Source: Paulownia fortunei (lineage: Eukaryota > Streptophyta > Magnoliopsida > Lamiales > Paulowniaceae). Taken from it: a DNA stretch of 64,000 nt. A model generated the notes under the pieces. It saw only the letters and a list, made by a program, of their open reading frames with translations. It was not told the DNA's origin and ran no database searches. Shown here piece by piece: positions 36,821 to 50,007 of the stretch (within the stretch, counting starts at the first letter, position 1; every line of letters begins with the position of its first letter). The position numbers and the translations under genes were made by a program. The stretch spans positions 1,488,001 to 1,552,000 of the forward strand of contig CM033120.1 in NCBI GenBank assembly GCA_019321725.1, written 5' to 3'.

Positions 36821-38110
36821 GTATATATTTAGCTGTTATATTTCTGGCTGCAGGGAACAACAGTCCAAATGGAGGATGCAGCTTCAGTAACTGATCACTC
36901 CATTGATGGGATCCAAAATGGGTACTTTTTGTCATTTTAATTTATTTTATAATATTCTCCAAATTTAAACAAGTTGCTTCATTTAATATATGAAATTTAT
37001 TCCTGTTTTGGGTCCTAATAAACTAGAAAACATACAAACAATTCTCACTTTTTTTATTAAAATACATAAAACGATTATTAATAGTCCGTGATCTTTGAAT
37101 ATAAGATGAAATATAAATTAAAATAAAAAATAAAATACAGTCTCCGACCGATTCGTACATTTGTCATGGATTTGAATTTGGATTTGTATTTCTTCCCACA
37201 AATATAGATGGAAAGAATTCGAAGAACTATTGAAAGTTACTAATTTTCCTATTCTCTCTAGAAACAACCAAGCTCATCCCCTCAAATAGCTTAGAAAAAC
37301 CATTTATGTTAAAAGCAATTAAGTTCTTATGATGACAAATTACTGTATTTTGTTATATTTTTATATTTTATTTTTTATTCTACTTATCGATAGTTGCTAT
37401 GTGTTTATGTTGATCATTACATATGAATATAATTTCTATATATGAATAATATTTCTATATAAAAGATAGTTTTCGACTCATTGTGATTTTAAACTGTAAA
37501 TAAATTAATAGAACACGTGACAAAGATTCAAAAAAGGATTAGAAGATGAAACACAAAAATTGAATATAGATGTTAGGCTAGGCTATATTTGGTTTCATTT
37601 TCGGAAGTTTGTTTTCATTTCTATTGAAAAATATTTTCTGAAAATGAACTCGAGAATAAGATTGTATGATATTCTAATTGGATTAAATATTTTGAAAATA
37701 GATTTTTCATTGAATCAAACGGAAGAAAACACATAAAAACAAAGAAAACAACCAACTTTTGAAAATATTATCGAAAAATTAATATGATACAAATTGAAAA
37801 TGAACGAAACAAATTCATTCACAACTATGGGCCCACAAAATAACCCAACATTATTTTTTTTAAAAATTATCTTTTTAAAAATGAGAAGTGTTTAGAGTTT
37901 TTTTTTTTTTTTTTAACAATGAAATATCTCGAAATTTTCTTAAAATTTGATTGTATAAATTCCTTCAGGATCAATTCAATGAGGGATGAAGATCAAAGTG
38001 GAACAAGCTTAACAATGGGACCTCATCTAAGCCTTAGCTTCATAGAAGCACAAAAGCAATGGAATAAGCTGGGCAGTGAGAGGAGTACCCCTAGTTTTGA
38101 CAACTATTGA
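33141..38110 (+). CDS. MIKC*-type (Mdelta) MADS-box transcription factor, ten exons
   Basis: Predicted exons: 33141-33325, 33632-33685, 33813-33831, 33969-34030, 34221-34227, 34597-34658, 34822-34921, 36670-36720, 36854-36921, 37969-38110. They join in frame to 249 aa, all with GT-AG introns. Exon 1 encodes the MADS domain ([20 protein letters not shown] through [19 protein letters not shown]), which binds CArG-type DNA. Exons 2-7 encode an I/K-like coiled-coil: [52 protein letters not shown] and [20 protein letters not shown]. The C-terminus ends in [16 protein letters not shown]. The wording fits the MIKC* clade with AGL66/AGL104-like names, proteins that work as heterodimers in late pollen development and gametophytes; pollen expression is inference. 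Exon 3 (19 nt) is certain from homology-like continuity (GG-PINNEE-FLSRKL). Exon 5 (7 nt) is a prediction; the alternative acceptor at 34134 would add 29 in-frame residues of intron-like sequence. Intron 7 is 1.75 kb. Confidence 0.85.
33335..33536. mobile_element. hAT-type MITE inserted at the 5' splice site of MADS-box intron 1
   Basis: The 202-bp element starts CAATGGCGGAGCTAGGGAGG and ends TTTTTCCCCTG. It is flanked by a perfect 8-bp duplication TTGATATA (33327-33334 and 33537-33544). CA...TG ends plus an 8-bp duplication indicate hAT. The TGGCGGAGC start is found at ends of many plant hAT-type miniature elements. Exon 1 ends at 33325 and the intron begins GTTGATATAC, so the duplicated target starts at the second intron base. 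The donor context after insertion is therefore unchanged for at least nine bases. Confidence 0.8.
36777..36817. repeat. (TA)n microsatellite in MADS-box intron 8
   Basis: About 40 bp of AT dinucleotides about 35 bp upstream of exon 9, between the donor at 36721 and the acceptor at 36853. Confidence 0.85.
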
Positions 38111-38126
38111 ATCCATACATTTATAC

Positions 38127-38158
<32 letters not shown>

Positions 38159-38160
38159 GC

Positions 38161-38166
38161 AATAAA
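38161..38166 (+). terminator. Polyadenylation signal AATAAA of the MADS-box gene
   Basis: AATAAA lies 50 bases after the stop codon, just after a (TA)n tract (about 38130-38158). It is a motif match. Confidence 0.5.
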
Positions 38167-38169
38167 ATG

Positions 38170-41100
38170 CATTTTAAACTTATTTACTTTGTCACTTTAT
38201 TATATACATGTAAACATTTTGAAGTAATAAAATAAATTCATGGCTTAATAATAAGCTTTGGCCTCATCTATCAAAAAATAGCTTTTCAAGGGTAGATTTG
38301 GCATTATCTTAATTGCTCACTCATTTCTTCCAATTTAATCAGCTGCTATCTTTGGTTCTAAAGAGGTTTTTTTTTTTTTTTTATGATGGATGTGTTGCTT
38401 TAAATTTTACTAAAGCTAGTAGTATTATTTGTTAGAAATTGGTTTAATTTGGGTTTTGACTATTTTGATCAATAATTAAGTGGATTTTATTTAATTATAA
38501 ATAGAAATAAATTATTTAAATGTAATTTACGCCGTGTGTAGATGAATTTAACAGATTTAATTTTTCAAAATTAATTTTGAGTGAACGATAAACTAATACA
38601 TAAAGTAAGCCACTTAAAATGTATTAATTATTAAAATAACGAAAAGGTGAGAAGATGAGAAGTCACCTTTCCATATTGGAAAATGTGCTAAAAATTTATT
38701 TATTTTATTTATTTCAAATTGGATACTTGAGTTTGAATCCAAAAGAGATACCAAAGTATTTGGAAGGAGGAAGACCTACATCCTTGTAGGTATGGACCAA
38801 AAGCCCACACACGCGCATAACATAACTGGCTCGGATGAGTCTGCGCTTGATTGGCCCATTTGATATAATCTTTTTATATAAAAGAAATTTAAAAAAAATT
38901 ATTAAAATTTTAATTATTTTTCCTTCTAATCTGAACACAACAAGTGGATTAATTAAAATGGCGACCCTATATGGAATCAGCTGGCGAGGCAAAAAGATGC
39001 CCAGTCAGTGAAAAGATATTCGATCAGCACCAAAATACGTCTATTGGCAGTGGTATCCACCCAATCAGCACCGAATGGTTGTAGTTGTCTAGTAAACGTC
39101 AAGTGGCAGTTCAGTCACCAAATTTTTCAACAGTTGTGTTTGTTGCCCACAACTTTTCGACAATTATAAATGAATCTCCTGGATTCATTCATTTTAATTC
39201 AAAATTTTATATTCTTTCTTTCTTTCTCCTAAATGTTCAAAATAGAGTTATGAACATTTCTATAATTCAATAGGCTTGAAATTTGTTGTGGAACTATTTT
39301 GAAAGACGATTGTTAGTTACCACTAGTACTTGTGTGGGGCAAAATTCGTTTTAAAAATAAATGATTGAACTCTTACCTCGACATTTCCTTTTCATTTGTT
39401 ATTCTACCAAATTTGTCTAGCCACTTTGATATTACACCAACTTATTTTCCAAACAACATTATTGTTTAGGGGTAGAGGTGCTATATTTTCATCTTCTACC
39501 TAGAATGGCATAAAATGAAGAATATTTCATAAGAATTAGGTCAAGAATTCTTACTTTTAGTTGGATATTTCTTTTAGTCGATTAATTAATTTAAAAATTT
39601 AAGACTCACTTGTGTTCGAACTAGATCACGAATGGAAGGAATTTTCGTACACAATCTAAGTGCTTCAACATGCTTAATGAAGCTTACCTATCTTGATTCA
39701 AGTACAACATGGTATTTGGATTTTCTTCTTATTCATCCTCTACAACTAATCAAAATTAGGAAAACTTGTATTTGGGCACTAGATAATACTAGTGGACGAT
39801 GAGAATCTATTTTAATTTGGGTTGTCAAATATATTTATTAATTAAACCCTAAAAGTTAAATGTTGTTTTTTAACTCAAAATAAAGTTCTGACACCATGAA
39901 TTAAATGGATTAATTTGATTTTTAGAAAGAAAAAAAATTATCTAGAAAAGCTGGCGGACTGACTCAAAAAAATGTTAAAAAATATATTTTCAAATAATGA
40001 ACGTAATGATTTTTTTTAATATGATAAGTAAGTAAAAAGAATTTAAATTTCTTTTTTTTTTTCAAATAAAATCTCATTATTTTCTCCTTTTTTCTAAAAA
40101 ATTTAGGTACTTCATGGTTTTTTTTAAGTAATAATTCTTCTCCACTCCCTTGCCTCAACAAATTATTATCTTAAAACAAAATGTACTGTTCAACTTCTCC
40201 TCTCCCTTGTCAAATATGTTTTTTTGTTATCTTTTTTTTTTAAGTTCTTTTCATATACCTTTTATATATTGGCCTTGTTCGTAAAGACTTTAAAAAAGTG
40301 CTTTTTAATTTTTTGTTGAAATTAAGCAGATTTTACATGTTTTGTGTTGCTATTTTCACAACTGCTTCTACTCATGATTCTATGAAGCTAAAAGTTGGAA
40401 GCATGTTGGGAGGTACTTTATTATGATTAATAATATATGTATTAATAAATTAAAATATTTTACAACATTCTCAACTTTTATTTTAATTTTTTTTTATCAA
40501 TTTTATTTTTTTTTATAAATTTTATTTTTTTTTATAAATTTTCACACACGAAGCCATTGTCCTCACATCACATTAGGAGCTTTTACTATTTTAGATTGGT
40601 CTCCTCATACTTTGCTATGGCAGTCATTCATTGGTTGTCATGTCTCATTTGACCTTAATTCTTCTCTCTCGACAGTAATATTCATACTATATTATATTTA
40701 TTCACATATTTAATGTATTGTTAATACTTCGAATGGATTACATTATCTTCATAATTTACATACTTATATGTAATTTACTTATTTATCATAAATTCGACAA
40801 AGGAATGGAATAATTAATTATTATTTTTTTATGAAAAATGCCCCATTCTTAAAATAATTATACTTTTAAGGATAATAGTGCAAATGATATGAAAAAAAAT
40901 TGAAATTTTCAAAAGCCAACTCTTAAAAGATTTTTATTTGCGATATGAACAAATCGATAAAGTTATGGACTTGTCTTGCAAAAACTCCCCAAAACGCACC
41001 TCAAAAACAAAAAAAACTTATATTTATAATTATTCGAATGAGGATTGTATTTTGATGTGGTAAGGTGTATACCCTGGTAGATCATTTGAAATCCTTGGGT

Positions 41101-41250
41101 TTGGGCCTACTATATTTTTAATTATTCTAATGAGATTTATGTTTTGATCCGATAGAGTGGATGCACGATAAAATCACTTAAATTCTTGAATTTGGATTAA
41201 TTGGATTGGATTTTTTTAATTAATAGATTTAAATTACTATTATAAACAAA
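38170..41250. other. Intergenic DNA between MADS-box and formin genes, possibly with a solo LTR
   Basis: A stretch from about 38431 (TGTTAGAAATTGGTTTAATT) to about 39900 has LTR-like traits: a TG start, GC-richer blocks such as CCCACACACGCGCATAAC, and a TATAAATGAATCTCCTGG promoter-like site near 39166. I could not find a matching CA end, a primer-binding site or a target duplication. From about 41030 to 41190 two related 105-bp passages (GAATGAGGATTGTATTTTGATG and AATGAGATTTATGTTTTGATC) suggest a small imperfect tandem duplication. No protein-coding gene is seen. Confidence 0.35.
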
Positions 41251-41379
41251 AAAATTATTTAATATTTTTTATTGAATTAAAATAGATATAAAAAAATGAG
41301 ACAGAGAGTACTATTTTTATTCAATAATATGATTCTAATTTTTGTTATATTATTAAAAGAGCCCAAAATTGTTTTATCT

Positions 41380-42093
41380 TTTTTCCTAATCTCCCTTCCC
41401 CTGTAGTTCTGCGCACGTTTCTTTTTCTTGTCATTTTCCTGTCCCTCTCTTTCTCGCCTCCGAAAAACATGCAGAATTTCAACGAACAAAACTCCCAACA
41501 GAAATTCAATTTCTGACCCCAAAACGCTTTTTCTTTCCCCAAAATCCTCTGCAGAAAGCCATTAAAGAACCCTTTTTGATGAAATGTTTTCAAACTTCTG
41601 TGAATCAAACCCCATTTCTGAATAAGGGCACCCATTTATTATTATTATTATTATTTTATTTTCTTCATATTTTTTCTTTCAGTTTGAGGACCTAAGGAAA
41701 AGGATATTTTCTGGGTTCCATTAGTGCCCTTCATGTGCATAGAAGGCCAGGAATACAAAGAGGTATAAGCGTTTTTGTGGGGTTAGACAGGGGCGTTGAA
41801 GCATTGTTGGGAATTTTGTGATGTTGGATGAAAAAAACAGAAAAAGTGTAGAGGCCAAGAGGTATTTCTGTGCTTCGTTTAGGTAAAGATAGAATTTTTA
41901 TTTTTGTTTTTATTTTATTTTTTGATTTCTGGTTTTTTTATTTTTCCTTTATTGGGGCATTGAATTTAAGGCTCAAAACCAAGAAGATTTGTGCATGCAT
42001 GGCTATAGATTTGGCTATGTGTGTTCTTGTTTTGGTCCAACCAAATGAGAAGGGCAGCACTCTGGGAATGGATTAATGATCCTTTGAGAAACA
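41380..42093 (+). promoter_or_regulatory. Promoter and 5' leader region of the formin gene
   Basis: The region is pyrimidine-rich (CTCCCTTCCCCTG, CCTGTCCCTCTCTTTCTCGCC) and includes a (TTA)n microsatellite at about 41638-41656. Such CT-rich tracts are common in plant core promoters and 5' UTRs. Several short upstream ORFs with no homology occur before the ATG at 42094. A 5' UTR intron is possible but not demonstrable. Confidence 0.4.
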
Positions 42094-45000
42094 ATGGACA
42101 CCCGATTTGTGGCCTTTTTTGTTGCTTTTATCTGTGTTTTTGCAGCAAATAATTCAGAAGGAAAGAGGAAATTAGCAGAAAGCTTTTTAGACAATGAAGT
42201 TTCATGGGATGTTCAGGAAATTGATAAAGATGCGGTATGTCAATTTGGCAGTTGATTGCTCTCTAAATGTGCTCGAATTTGCTAATTTGTCTGTGTATTT
42301 GTTGCTTTATGTATTATGATCTCATTATACAGTAGATTCTTTTTAAATCTTTGTGAAGGGAAAAGGGATACCTTTATGATATTTATTTGCTTCTACCTTC
42401 CTTGTATGTGTGTTGTTCTGTGAAAAATGCTTTGTTGATCAGACATTGTTTCGCTATTATTGTCAAGAAGCACCTAAAATAATGTGTTGGGCAATTTATT
42501 TGTGAAAACAAGTATGGACAGCCAGAAAAGCACCGCACTTAAATTTGGGTCAAGTTATACTTGTCCAAGATGATGGTATTCACTTTGCATATGTATGGAA
42601 ATTCCTGCTGGAAAATAGATATTGGCATGATTGAGTGATACGTTCTTTTCAGTTTTTTCTGCTAGTAATTGAACAGAAGGTTGACATTGTAGTTTTGCAA
42701 AGGTCTGTAAAAGGGAACATTGACCATTATCTTCAGTATATTGTGAAGTGAACAACAAAACTAGCTTTGGGACTTTTTCATGCTTATGAAGTTAATGGAC
42801 TTATTCTAGGTCTAATGTGACTGTATATGGAGAGCATTCTCCATTCAGCAACTAACACATTGTGGATGATATTACCAAATAAAATGTGTCAAGGGCTCTT
42901 AATATTTGCTTTGTACTATTTGGCATTACATCAATATTCAGCCCACCAGATTGTCTTTTTCTTTTTTATTTGTATTTTAAGGTGGTTAACTGACAATCCC
43001 CCTAAATGATGAAGCTTAATTACAAAGTCTGTTGATGGAGTGTTTGACCTATGAATTGAATTAGTTGTTAAATTTGGTCTGATGATAGGACAAATTTGCA
43101 GACCGAGCTAATTTGATTTCTTCTGTTAGAAAACTAATCGTAACCTGCATGTATTGAAGCCTGCTTATGCTTCCTTCATCCAGTTTGCTCTACGCTAGAG
43201 ATGTATCAATAAATATTAAGTTCTCAGCCAATACAAGAAATTTTCAGTAGTCCTAAATTGAAAAGGAAAATTTCCTAAATCTGAACTGGGATAAAGTTCA
43301 ATAATTGAAATCTGATCACCTGGATGTTTTAAAAGATCTACCGAACAGAATTATCAGAGTTATGTGATACCAAACTGGCATACTTGTTTTAGCAGAAATT
43401 ACTACCCTTTTATAAATGAGAGAAGTTCAAGATTCTGTGGGTCGTTTTAAGTGCCATGATGATTTCCTTGTGATTGGATGGCTGTTATTCCTTTATTTCT
43501 AATTCAAGGGTATTTTGAAAGTCTCTATCAATACTTCCAAGATTTTTACATAAATTAATTTACCTCTTTCATTTATTTTGCAAATTGAAACAGTTCGCAG
43601 TTTCTGTTCAAGTGATTATTTTAAGAGATCCTCAACTAGTGGTTTAGTTCAATAACAGTATGAAATTGTGCTGCTACAGACTTACCAGTTTTTCTGCTGA
43701 GTTGAGTTTAGGTTTGTGAAGAACCAACATAAGATGAAGAGCTAATCGTGTGGAAATAGTTCTGTAATGTATATTGTGATATAATCAATGCGACTGACAT
43801 TTACAGTTAAATACCCATGATATTAAGTTTATCTGCATGTATGTATACCATACCAGCCAATGCCAAATGAACAGTAAAAATGCAATAAAAATTAGTATGC
43901 ATTTTTTCTGCAGAAAAGGCAAGCATGAACGAGCACAATTTGTTAAACTCTTATCTAATTGGTTAATATTCTAGAAAGAGTACTCAAGCTATAAAGTTCT
44001 ATCTTTGTGTCTGAAAAGATATCTTAATATATACAAATCATCACCGAGATCCACATGCCAAATGAGCAAATTTGCTTGTTTAATTTATGGGAATATGAAT
44101 AGTGCATTCTGAACTTAGATCTGCGATAAAGTTCTGCTTGGAGAGTATAACAGGGTGCCTCCTAAATATTTCGGTGAAATCTTATCTGACAGGCTGAACA
44201 AGTATGGAATTATTGTAGAAAAGAGTTAGAAGATAGTACAGAAGCTGTTAAGGACTTAGATGTGGATCTATCTCAGTCAACAACTGGCAGTAACAATGGT
44301 GTTGAATTTGATTCAACTTTTTTGGTGAAAAGATTTATACAGAAGGCTATAACTGATCTGCCTCCAAAGAAGAAGGAAACTATCTTGGACTGCTTGAGAG
44401 ATAAAAAAATTCCATTGCAAGTATTAAGAGACGAGCAAGAGACTTTTTCCAATAAGTATCAAAAGCTGTTTTCTGGTTGGGCTAGTATTCCAAGAAGGTA
44501 CCTGAGACGCAAAAGGGGCAATCATCGAGTTGTAAGAACGGCTTTAAACCCAGGTCCTGCATTATCACCAGCTTATATTGATACAGCACCCATATATCAA
44601 GTCCCTGCTATCTCTCCCTCTACAGTCTTGCAGCCCCCTGCCAGGGCTCCTGAAACAGCTCCTGAACCAGCTCCTTCACCATCAGATATCAATTATCCTT
44701 CACAATCAACAAAAAATGTTTCACCTGTTCCCTCGCAAGACAACAACAATAACAGAAAGTATATTGTAGCTGCTGTAGTTGCAAGTTCAGTGGCGGGACT
44801 TGCTCTTATAGCTCTACTCTTACTTTTCTGTCGAAAGAAAAATAGGAGGGTTGAGCCAAAAGATGGGCAAAGAGATGAGAAGCCTCTTCTCAACTTTAGC
44901 ACCAGTGATATTTCTGCAGGTATGTTACAGATCATGGTTGAGTTTTCATCATAGAAAATCCTTTCGGTTATGTTTCATTCTTCATAGACATGATATAATC

Positions 45001-48000
45001 ATTCAGGTTCTTCAGAAAAGTCCCACAGAATGGGTAATCCAAGCAGTAAAGATTTCAAGGCTCCTTCAACTGCTGGTAATTCATTGGATGCTAATCGTGA
45101 TTTTTCTCAAGGTGAATCCGAGTCCACAGAAGCTAATGCAGAATCAGTTGGAAAAACTGCCACATTACCACTTCCTCCAGGAAGAACAGCACCTCCACCC
45201 CCTGGCCCACCTCCACCTCCACCTAAACCCCCTGCTCCTGCCCCTCCACCACCTCCTAAAGTTGGTCGTCGTCCTCCTAATCCACCAATGCCTGCAAGGC
45301 CCTCCCCTCTTGGACTCCACCATCGACGTTCTTCTACAGGGGAGGTAAGTGAACTTTCTGATGAATCTGAAGCTCCCAAAACCAAGTTGAAGCCATTCTT
45401 CTGGGATAAGGTTCTTGCTAGCCCAGATCATTCAATGGTCTGGCATGAGATCAAAGCTGGGTCATTTCAGTAAGTATTTATGGTGGGATTGTGACTTGAC
45501 TTTGATTTTGAATGACATTTTCATGTCTGAATCTGTCATCTCTTAACTGCTTTCTGGATTTGCAGATTTAATGAGGAGATGATGGAAACTCTCTTTGGAT
45601 ATGTGCCAGCTGATAAGAACAAAAATGAGCATAGAAAAGATTCACCTTCCTTTGAATCTCCTCCACAGTTTATTCAGATTATTGATCCTAAAAAATCACA
45701 GAACTTAGCGATTCTTCTAAGAGCATTGAATGTGACAACAGAAGAAGTCTGTGATGCCCTCAAAGAAGGTGCCTTTTAGAAGATTTGGCAATTTTTTCAC
45801 AAGCACTGAATGCATGTGCATGATATGTTAGATGACTAGAATATAAGGTATAAACATGGGAAAGAAAATGACTTTGTCCCTCTTGACAAATTAAAGGTGT
45901 CCCAGGCTGCTTACTCTTAAAATCAATATCCTTACTTTTATTTCATTTGGGGACTTTCCCTGGAAAATCTATTGAAGCTTCAGTCTTTTATTTAGATAAA
46001 CATTAGAGCAATTTTATCTGATTTATACTGTATTGTCTGTTACCATACCAGAGTCTAAGCAAAACATCACTGGAATCGGGTGCTTCAATATCATGCCACT
46101 TCTGTTTCTCTAGTACTTGCAATGTAAAATTACTAAAAATATCATATCAATTATTTGCTTTGCAGAAACCATATCATTTCTTTCTGCTCAAACAAAGGAA
46201 AAGTTCGCTACTATACAAGTGAAAAGGAAATGAAAAGTACAGCCACAGGCCTATATGAATGAAAATTGAAAGCAACAACAATGGATTGGCATAATAGCGA
46301 ACTTCTTTTCCTTTTTTCACCCTGTATAGAGTGTCGTAGACTTGAGTAGAGCAGTAGAATCATTCAGTGAATATGCATATTAATTAATTAGCACTTTTCA
46401 TGTTAGTTATTCTATGTCTTTGTGAATTAGTTTCTGCACTTCTAACTTCTTGATGGAGTGTCTATAAATAATATTGATCAGGTAATGAGCTCCCAGCAGA
46501 ACTCATCCAAACTTTGTTGAGAATGGCACCAACAACGGACGAAGAACTAAAACTTAGGTTATATGGTGGAGATGTTTCTCATCTTGGCCCAGCAGAGAGG
46601 TTCCTCAAGGTCGTGGTTGACATTCCATTTGCCTTTAAACGTCTGGAATCATTGTTGTTCGTAAGCACATTCCAGGAGGAATTTTCTTCAATCAAAGAGT
46701 CCTTTGCAACTTTAGAGGTTCGTATGCAGCCTATTAGTAAAAAAATTAATTTCCTTTTTATACTGTCCAATTGCATTTCAAGCAGGAAAAGTTTTTTCAT
46801 ATATATCGGTAATATGAACTTTAAGAAGAGAAATCCATATTTTTTAATCTGGACCTTTGCTGGTGATTCGAATACTTATGGTGTAATCTAGTTTGATAGA
46901 ACGATGAAGCTTTTCTTTGGATAAGAATTTTACACTGACTATTATGATTTATTAATTGAGGGGTTAAACAATCTTTAGATTGACAAGAAATGTATCCCTT
47001 TATCATTGGTTTGGTAACTTTTAAAGTGGCTAAGGAACATTGCTCGATCATTGGTCCAAATGCATATGGGAGCATTTACTTTGTAATGCCAGGTTGAAAC
47101 TTATTTTCCCGGCTAGTGTCTTCCTTGCACAGGACCAAAAGCATGCAAAAAACGTCACAGATGTTTCGTATTGCATATTTTAGTTTCTTGCTTTTACTTG
47201 TGTTAATGTTAGGCAAGCTCATCCTATATGTGAGGTTTTGGTGGAAATAACATTGTATCACCTTTCAGGTAGCATGTAAGCAGCTCAGAAACAGCAGACT
47301 CTTCCTGAAACTCTTGGAAGCTGTTCTCAAAACTGGCAACCGCATGAATGATGGCACTTATCGTGGAGGTGCTCAGGCATTCAAGCTTGACACACTCTTG
47401 AAACTATCAGATGTGAAAGGAACAGATGGAAAGACCACACTGCTGCATTTTGTTGTCCGGGAAATAATTCGGTCCGAAGGTTTAAGAGCCGCTCGCAGAT
47501 TAAGAGAGAGTCGGAGTATGTCCAGTGTGAAGACAGAAGATCTTGTTGAGGATTCTTCCCACGAAACAGAAGAGTACCACCGCGGCCTGGGTCTCCAAGT
47601 AGTTTCTGGGCTTAGCAATGAGCTTGAGAATGTAAAAAAGGCAGCAGTAATTGATAATGAAAATCTAAGTGAATCTGTGTACAAACTTGGTCAGGCACTT
47701 GTCAAAACAAAAGAGTTTCTTGAGACTGAGATGAAAAGCATAGTGGGAGAGAGTGAGTTCCGTGATGCTCTTACTAGCTTCGTTGATCAATCTGAATCCG
47801 ATATCACATGGCTGATAGAAGAAGAGAAAAGGATAATGGCTCTGGTGAAGAGCACTGGAGATTACTTCCATGGTAAGGCAGGGAGGGATGAGGGCACTCA
47901 TCTCTTTGTAATTGTTCGTGATTTCTTATTAATGTTGGACAAGGCTTGTATAGAGGTGAAAAACTCATCAAAATTGCCATCAAAGACGCCAAGAAAAGAG

Positions 48001-48135
48001 GCTTTAGCATCATCACCTTCACCTTCTTCTCAAGAATCACCCACCGAATCTTCACTAGATATCCACCGACGACTATTTCCAGCAATGAGGGAGCGGCAAA
48101 TGGATGATGACTTCAGTTCAGATGACGAAAGCTGA
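42094..48135 (+). CDS. Class I formin (FH1-FH2, plasma-membrane actin nucleator), six exons
   Basis: Exons: 42094-42234, 44193-44919, 45007-45469, 45566-45768, 46482-46717, 47269-48135. All introns are GT-AG and the joined frame gives 878 aa. In order: signal peptide (1-18, MDTRFVAFFVAFICVFAA), an extracellular part with Pro-rich blocks (PPARAPETAPEPAPSP near 195-210), one membrane span (about 237-260, AAVVASSVAGLALIALLLLF, followed by CRKKNRR), a variable linker, FH1 with poly-proline (about 342-392, GPPPPPPKPPAPAPPPPPK), and FH2 from about 412 (KLKPFFWDKV) to about 830. The FH2 core GNRMNDGTYRGGAQAFKLDT lies near 613-632. FH1 binds profilin-actin and FH2 nucleates and caps actin filaments; class I members link the cell wall and plasma membrane to the cytoskeleton. 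Size and layout fit the Arabidopsis FH3/FH5 type, but assignment to a member is not secure. The protein ends DDDFSSDDES, an acidic tail. Intron 1 is 1.96 kb. Confidence 0.95.
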
Positions 48136-49860
48136 TCTCTATATTTCAAGGTAAGCAGAAATTTCATTGATTTGGAATTACACTTGTCTGCTCTTTCTTC
48201 CCACTCCGCAGCTGACAGAGGTACATAACATAGGAACTCTTTGTACAGCTATTGACCTTATGGCCTGATATGCTGTCTTCTGCTAACCGTCGTATTTATT
48301 TTTCTTCCGACACATAGTTTTGAATGTATGCATGCACTATTTACCCGTTTTCCCCGAGAGGTATGGGGGTTAACTTTAAAGATATAATCACATGCAGGGA
48401 CTCAGTTCTGAAGATCCTCACGTTTTTAACGCACTTGTGCTCGGGTGGACACGACATCTTGTAGCTAATACGGTTGGATGAAAGAGAGCCACAATGACAA
48501 GCACATACAAGAGTGAGGAGTTGATATGATTTTTTCTTGTACATATATATACAGGTGAATTTTTCAACAAAGTTAAAGAGTTCCCTCCTCTCAGAGATAT
48601 GAACTAGATATACCTGTTGTTCATGCTTGTGATGAGGTTCAAACCTTTTTGTCTCTGAAATCTGAATTGTTGTTAGGATAGCAGTTTCACAAATTTATAC
48701 TATATGGTTATCTGTTCTTGTCTAGATTCAATACTAATTTGGCTTCTTTCTTGGTTTCTTTTTAGCTATGTTCATGTAAAATACTAGGGCTATGTGTGAT
48801 ATCATTTTTTTCTTCCCATTTTTATTCTCAATTTATTCTTCCAAAATAAAATTAAATATACAGTACATTTTCCTGCTAATATATATTTTCTCCTAGAACA
48901 ATAAAAACAAAATCAAACAAAGCCTAATATTTTTTAATTGGAAATCTAAAATTTAACATCATAATCAATATTATGATTCGAAAACCTTATAATATCAAAA
49001 TTATATATAAAAAAATCAGTGGTTCCCCCCCCCCCCCCCCCCCCCAAGATGTGGTAACTGCAGAATGTTGGTTGCAGTTTTGTGGAGTCAAATGTTGTGG
49101 GTTCAGCTTTGCCAAGTTAGCCCAACTAAGAAGGCATGTATGCAAACTCAGATTATTCTTTTCAAGTGCAGATTAGGATAACAACGGGTATAGAGCGACT
49201 TTGTTAAAACTTGATATCAATTCCATTGAGGTTTTTAAGAGATTCGTTTGTCTTGGACTAAGCGGGTTTGTGTTAAACCAGTTAAATTTGTTTTATAATT
49301 TTAAAAATAATAAGAAAAATATATTTTTAAAAAATAACACCACTTATTTTTTAAAAAATGTATTTTTTAAAATATAATATTACATAAATATTTATATATT
49401 AAAAAAAAAAAAATTAAATGGGTTTAAAAATAAAAAATTAAAATCCGTTTCAAACCCCTTTTTAACTTTAAAAATTCGTCCCAAGTTGAACGAATCCGGA
49501 TTTAAACCCGTCTCATTATCATCTCTAGTGCAAATACATTGTTATATTTGTCAAAATAATTAAAGATTCTTATTGATGGAAATTCTCGGTTATCTTGATA
49601 GAAATTTTGAAATATTTCTTTCTGCCTCAATAAATCAATTTTATTTTATTTTTTACCACAAGAAATAGCGATGTCTTTATACGGGATTTAAAATTTCTTT
49701 ATTAGTTCATGTTGTGGTGCACGGTTTCGTGGAATATATATAGTGGTTATGTTCAATTCAATAGAAAAGGAGTAATGTGATTTTTTTAAAAACAATGGTC
49801 TCATATTCATCCAATTGCTTGATAGTTGATCCATCATAATAGAAATTAAAAAAGGTATTT
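48136..49860. other. Formin 3' UTR and intergenic DNA
   Basis: Roughly the first 650 bases after the stop keep transcript-like composition and probably hold the 3' UTR. From 49190 to 49540 there is a degenerate AT-rich repeat with GGGTTTAAAAATAAAAAATT and ACCCGTCTCATTATCATCTC words that recurs elsewhere in the window. No gene is recognised. Confidence 0.4.
49025..49045. repeat. Run of 21 C
   Basis: Uninterrupted homopolymer of C in AT-rich DNA, about 0.9 kb after the formin stop codon. The length is likely to be unstable or a sequencing artefact. Confidence 0.85.
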
Positions 49861-49867
49861 ATGCCAC

Positions 49868-49940
49868 CACAATAAGTAGTACAGTAGATAGTGTTTGGGG
49901 TACCAACGTGAATATCGAGAGTTCGATTCCTCTTGAGCTT
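49868..49940 (+). repeat. SINE-like or tRNA-like head next to the 117-bp repeats
   Basis: The stretch contains GAGAGTTCGATTCCTCT, a good pol III box B with a short stem, and TAGTACAGTAGATAGTG about 40 bases upstream as a weak box A. It reads into the 117-bp tandem array. No tRNA cloverleaf can be built, so it is not a tRNA gene. Confidence 0.35.
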
Positions 49941-50007
49941 TAAAAAATTCTTTGAAATGTGTACTCAAGTGTGTTGCCTCTTTAGGTTAGAGTCACATAC
50001 CGAATTG

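Noticed and set aside
41277..42076. Several ORFs before the formin ATG on both strands
   Set aside because: They sit in pyrimidine-rich promoter and leader DNA, have no homology, and some begin with non-ATG codons.
45107..45431. Antisense ORFs of about 90 codons, Gly- or Arg/Trp-rich
   Set aside because: They are reverse-strand shadows of the proline-rich FH1 region of the formin.
47314..47901. Minus-strand ORFs under the last formin exon
   Set aside because: They are antisense shadows; the plus strand has the FH2 core motif in frame.
49868..49940. Functional tRNA gene
   Set aside because: There is a box B-like motif but no cloverleaf and no clear box A.
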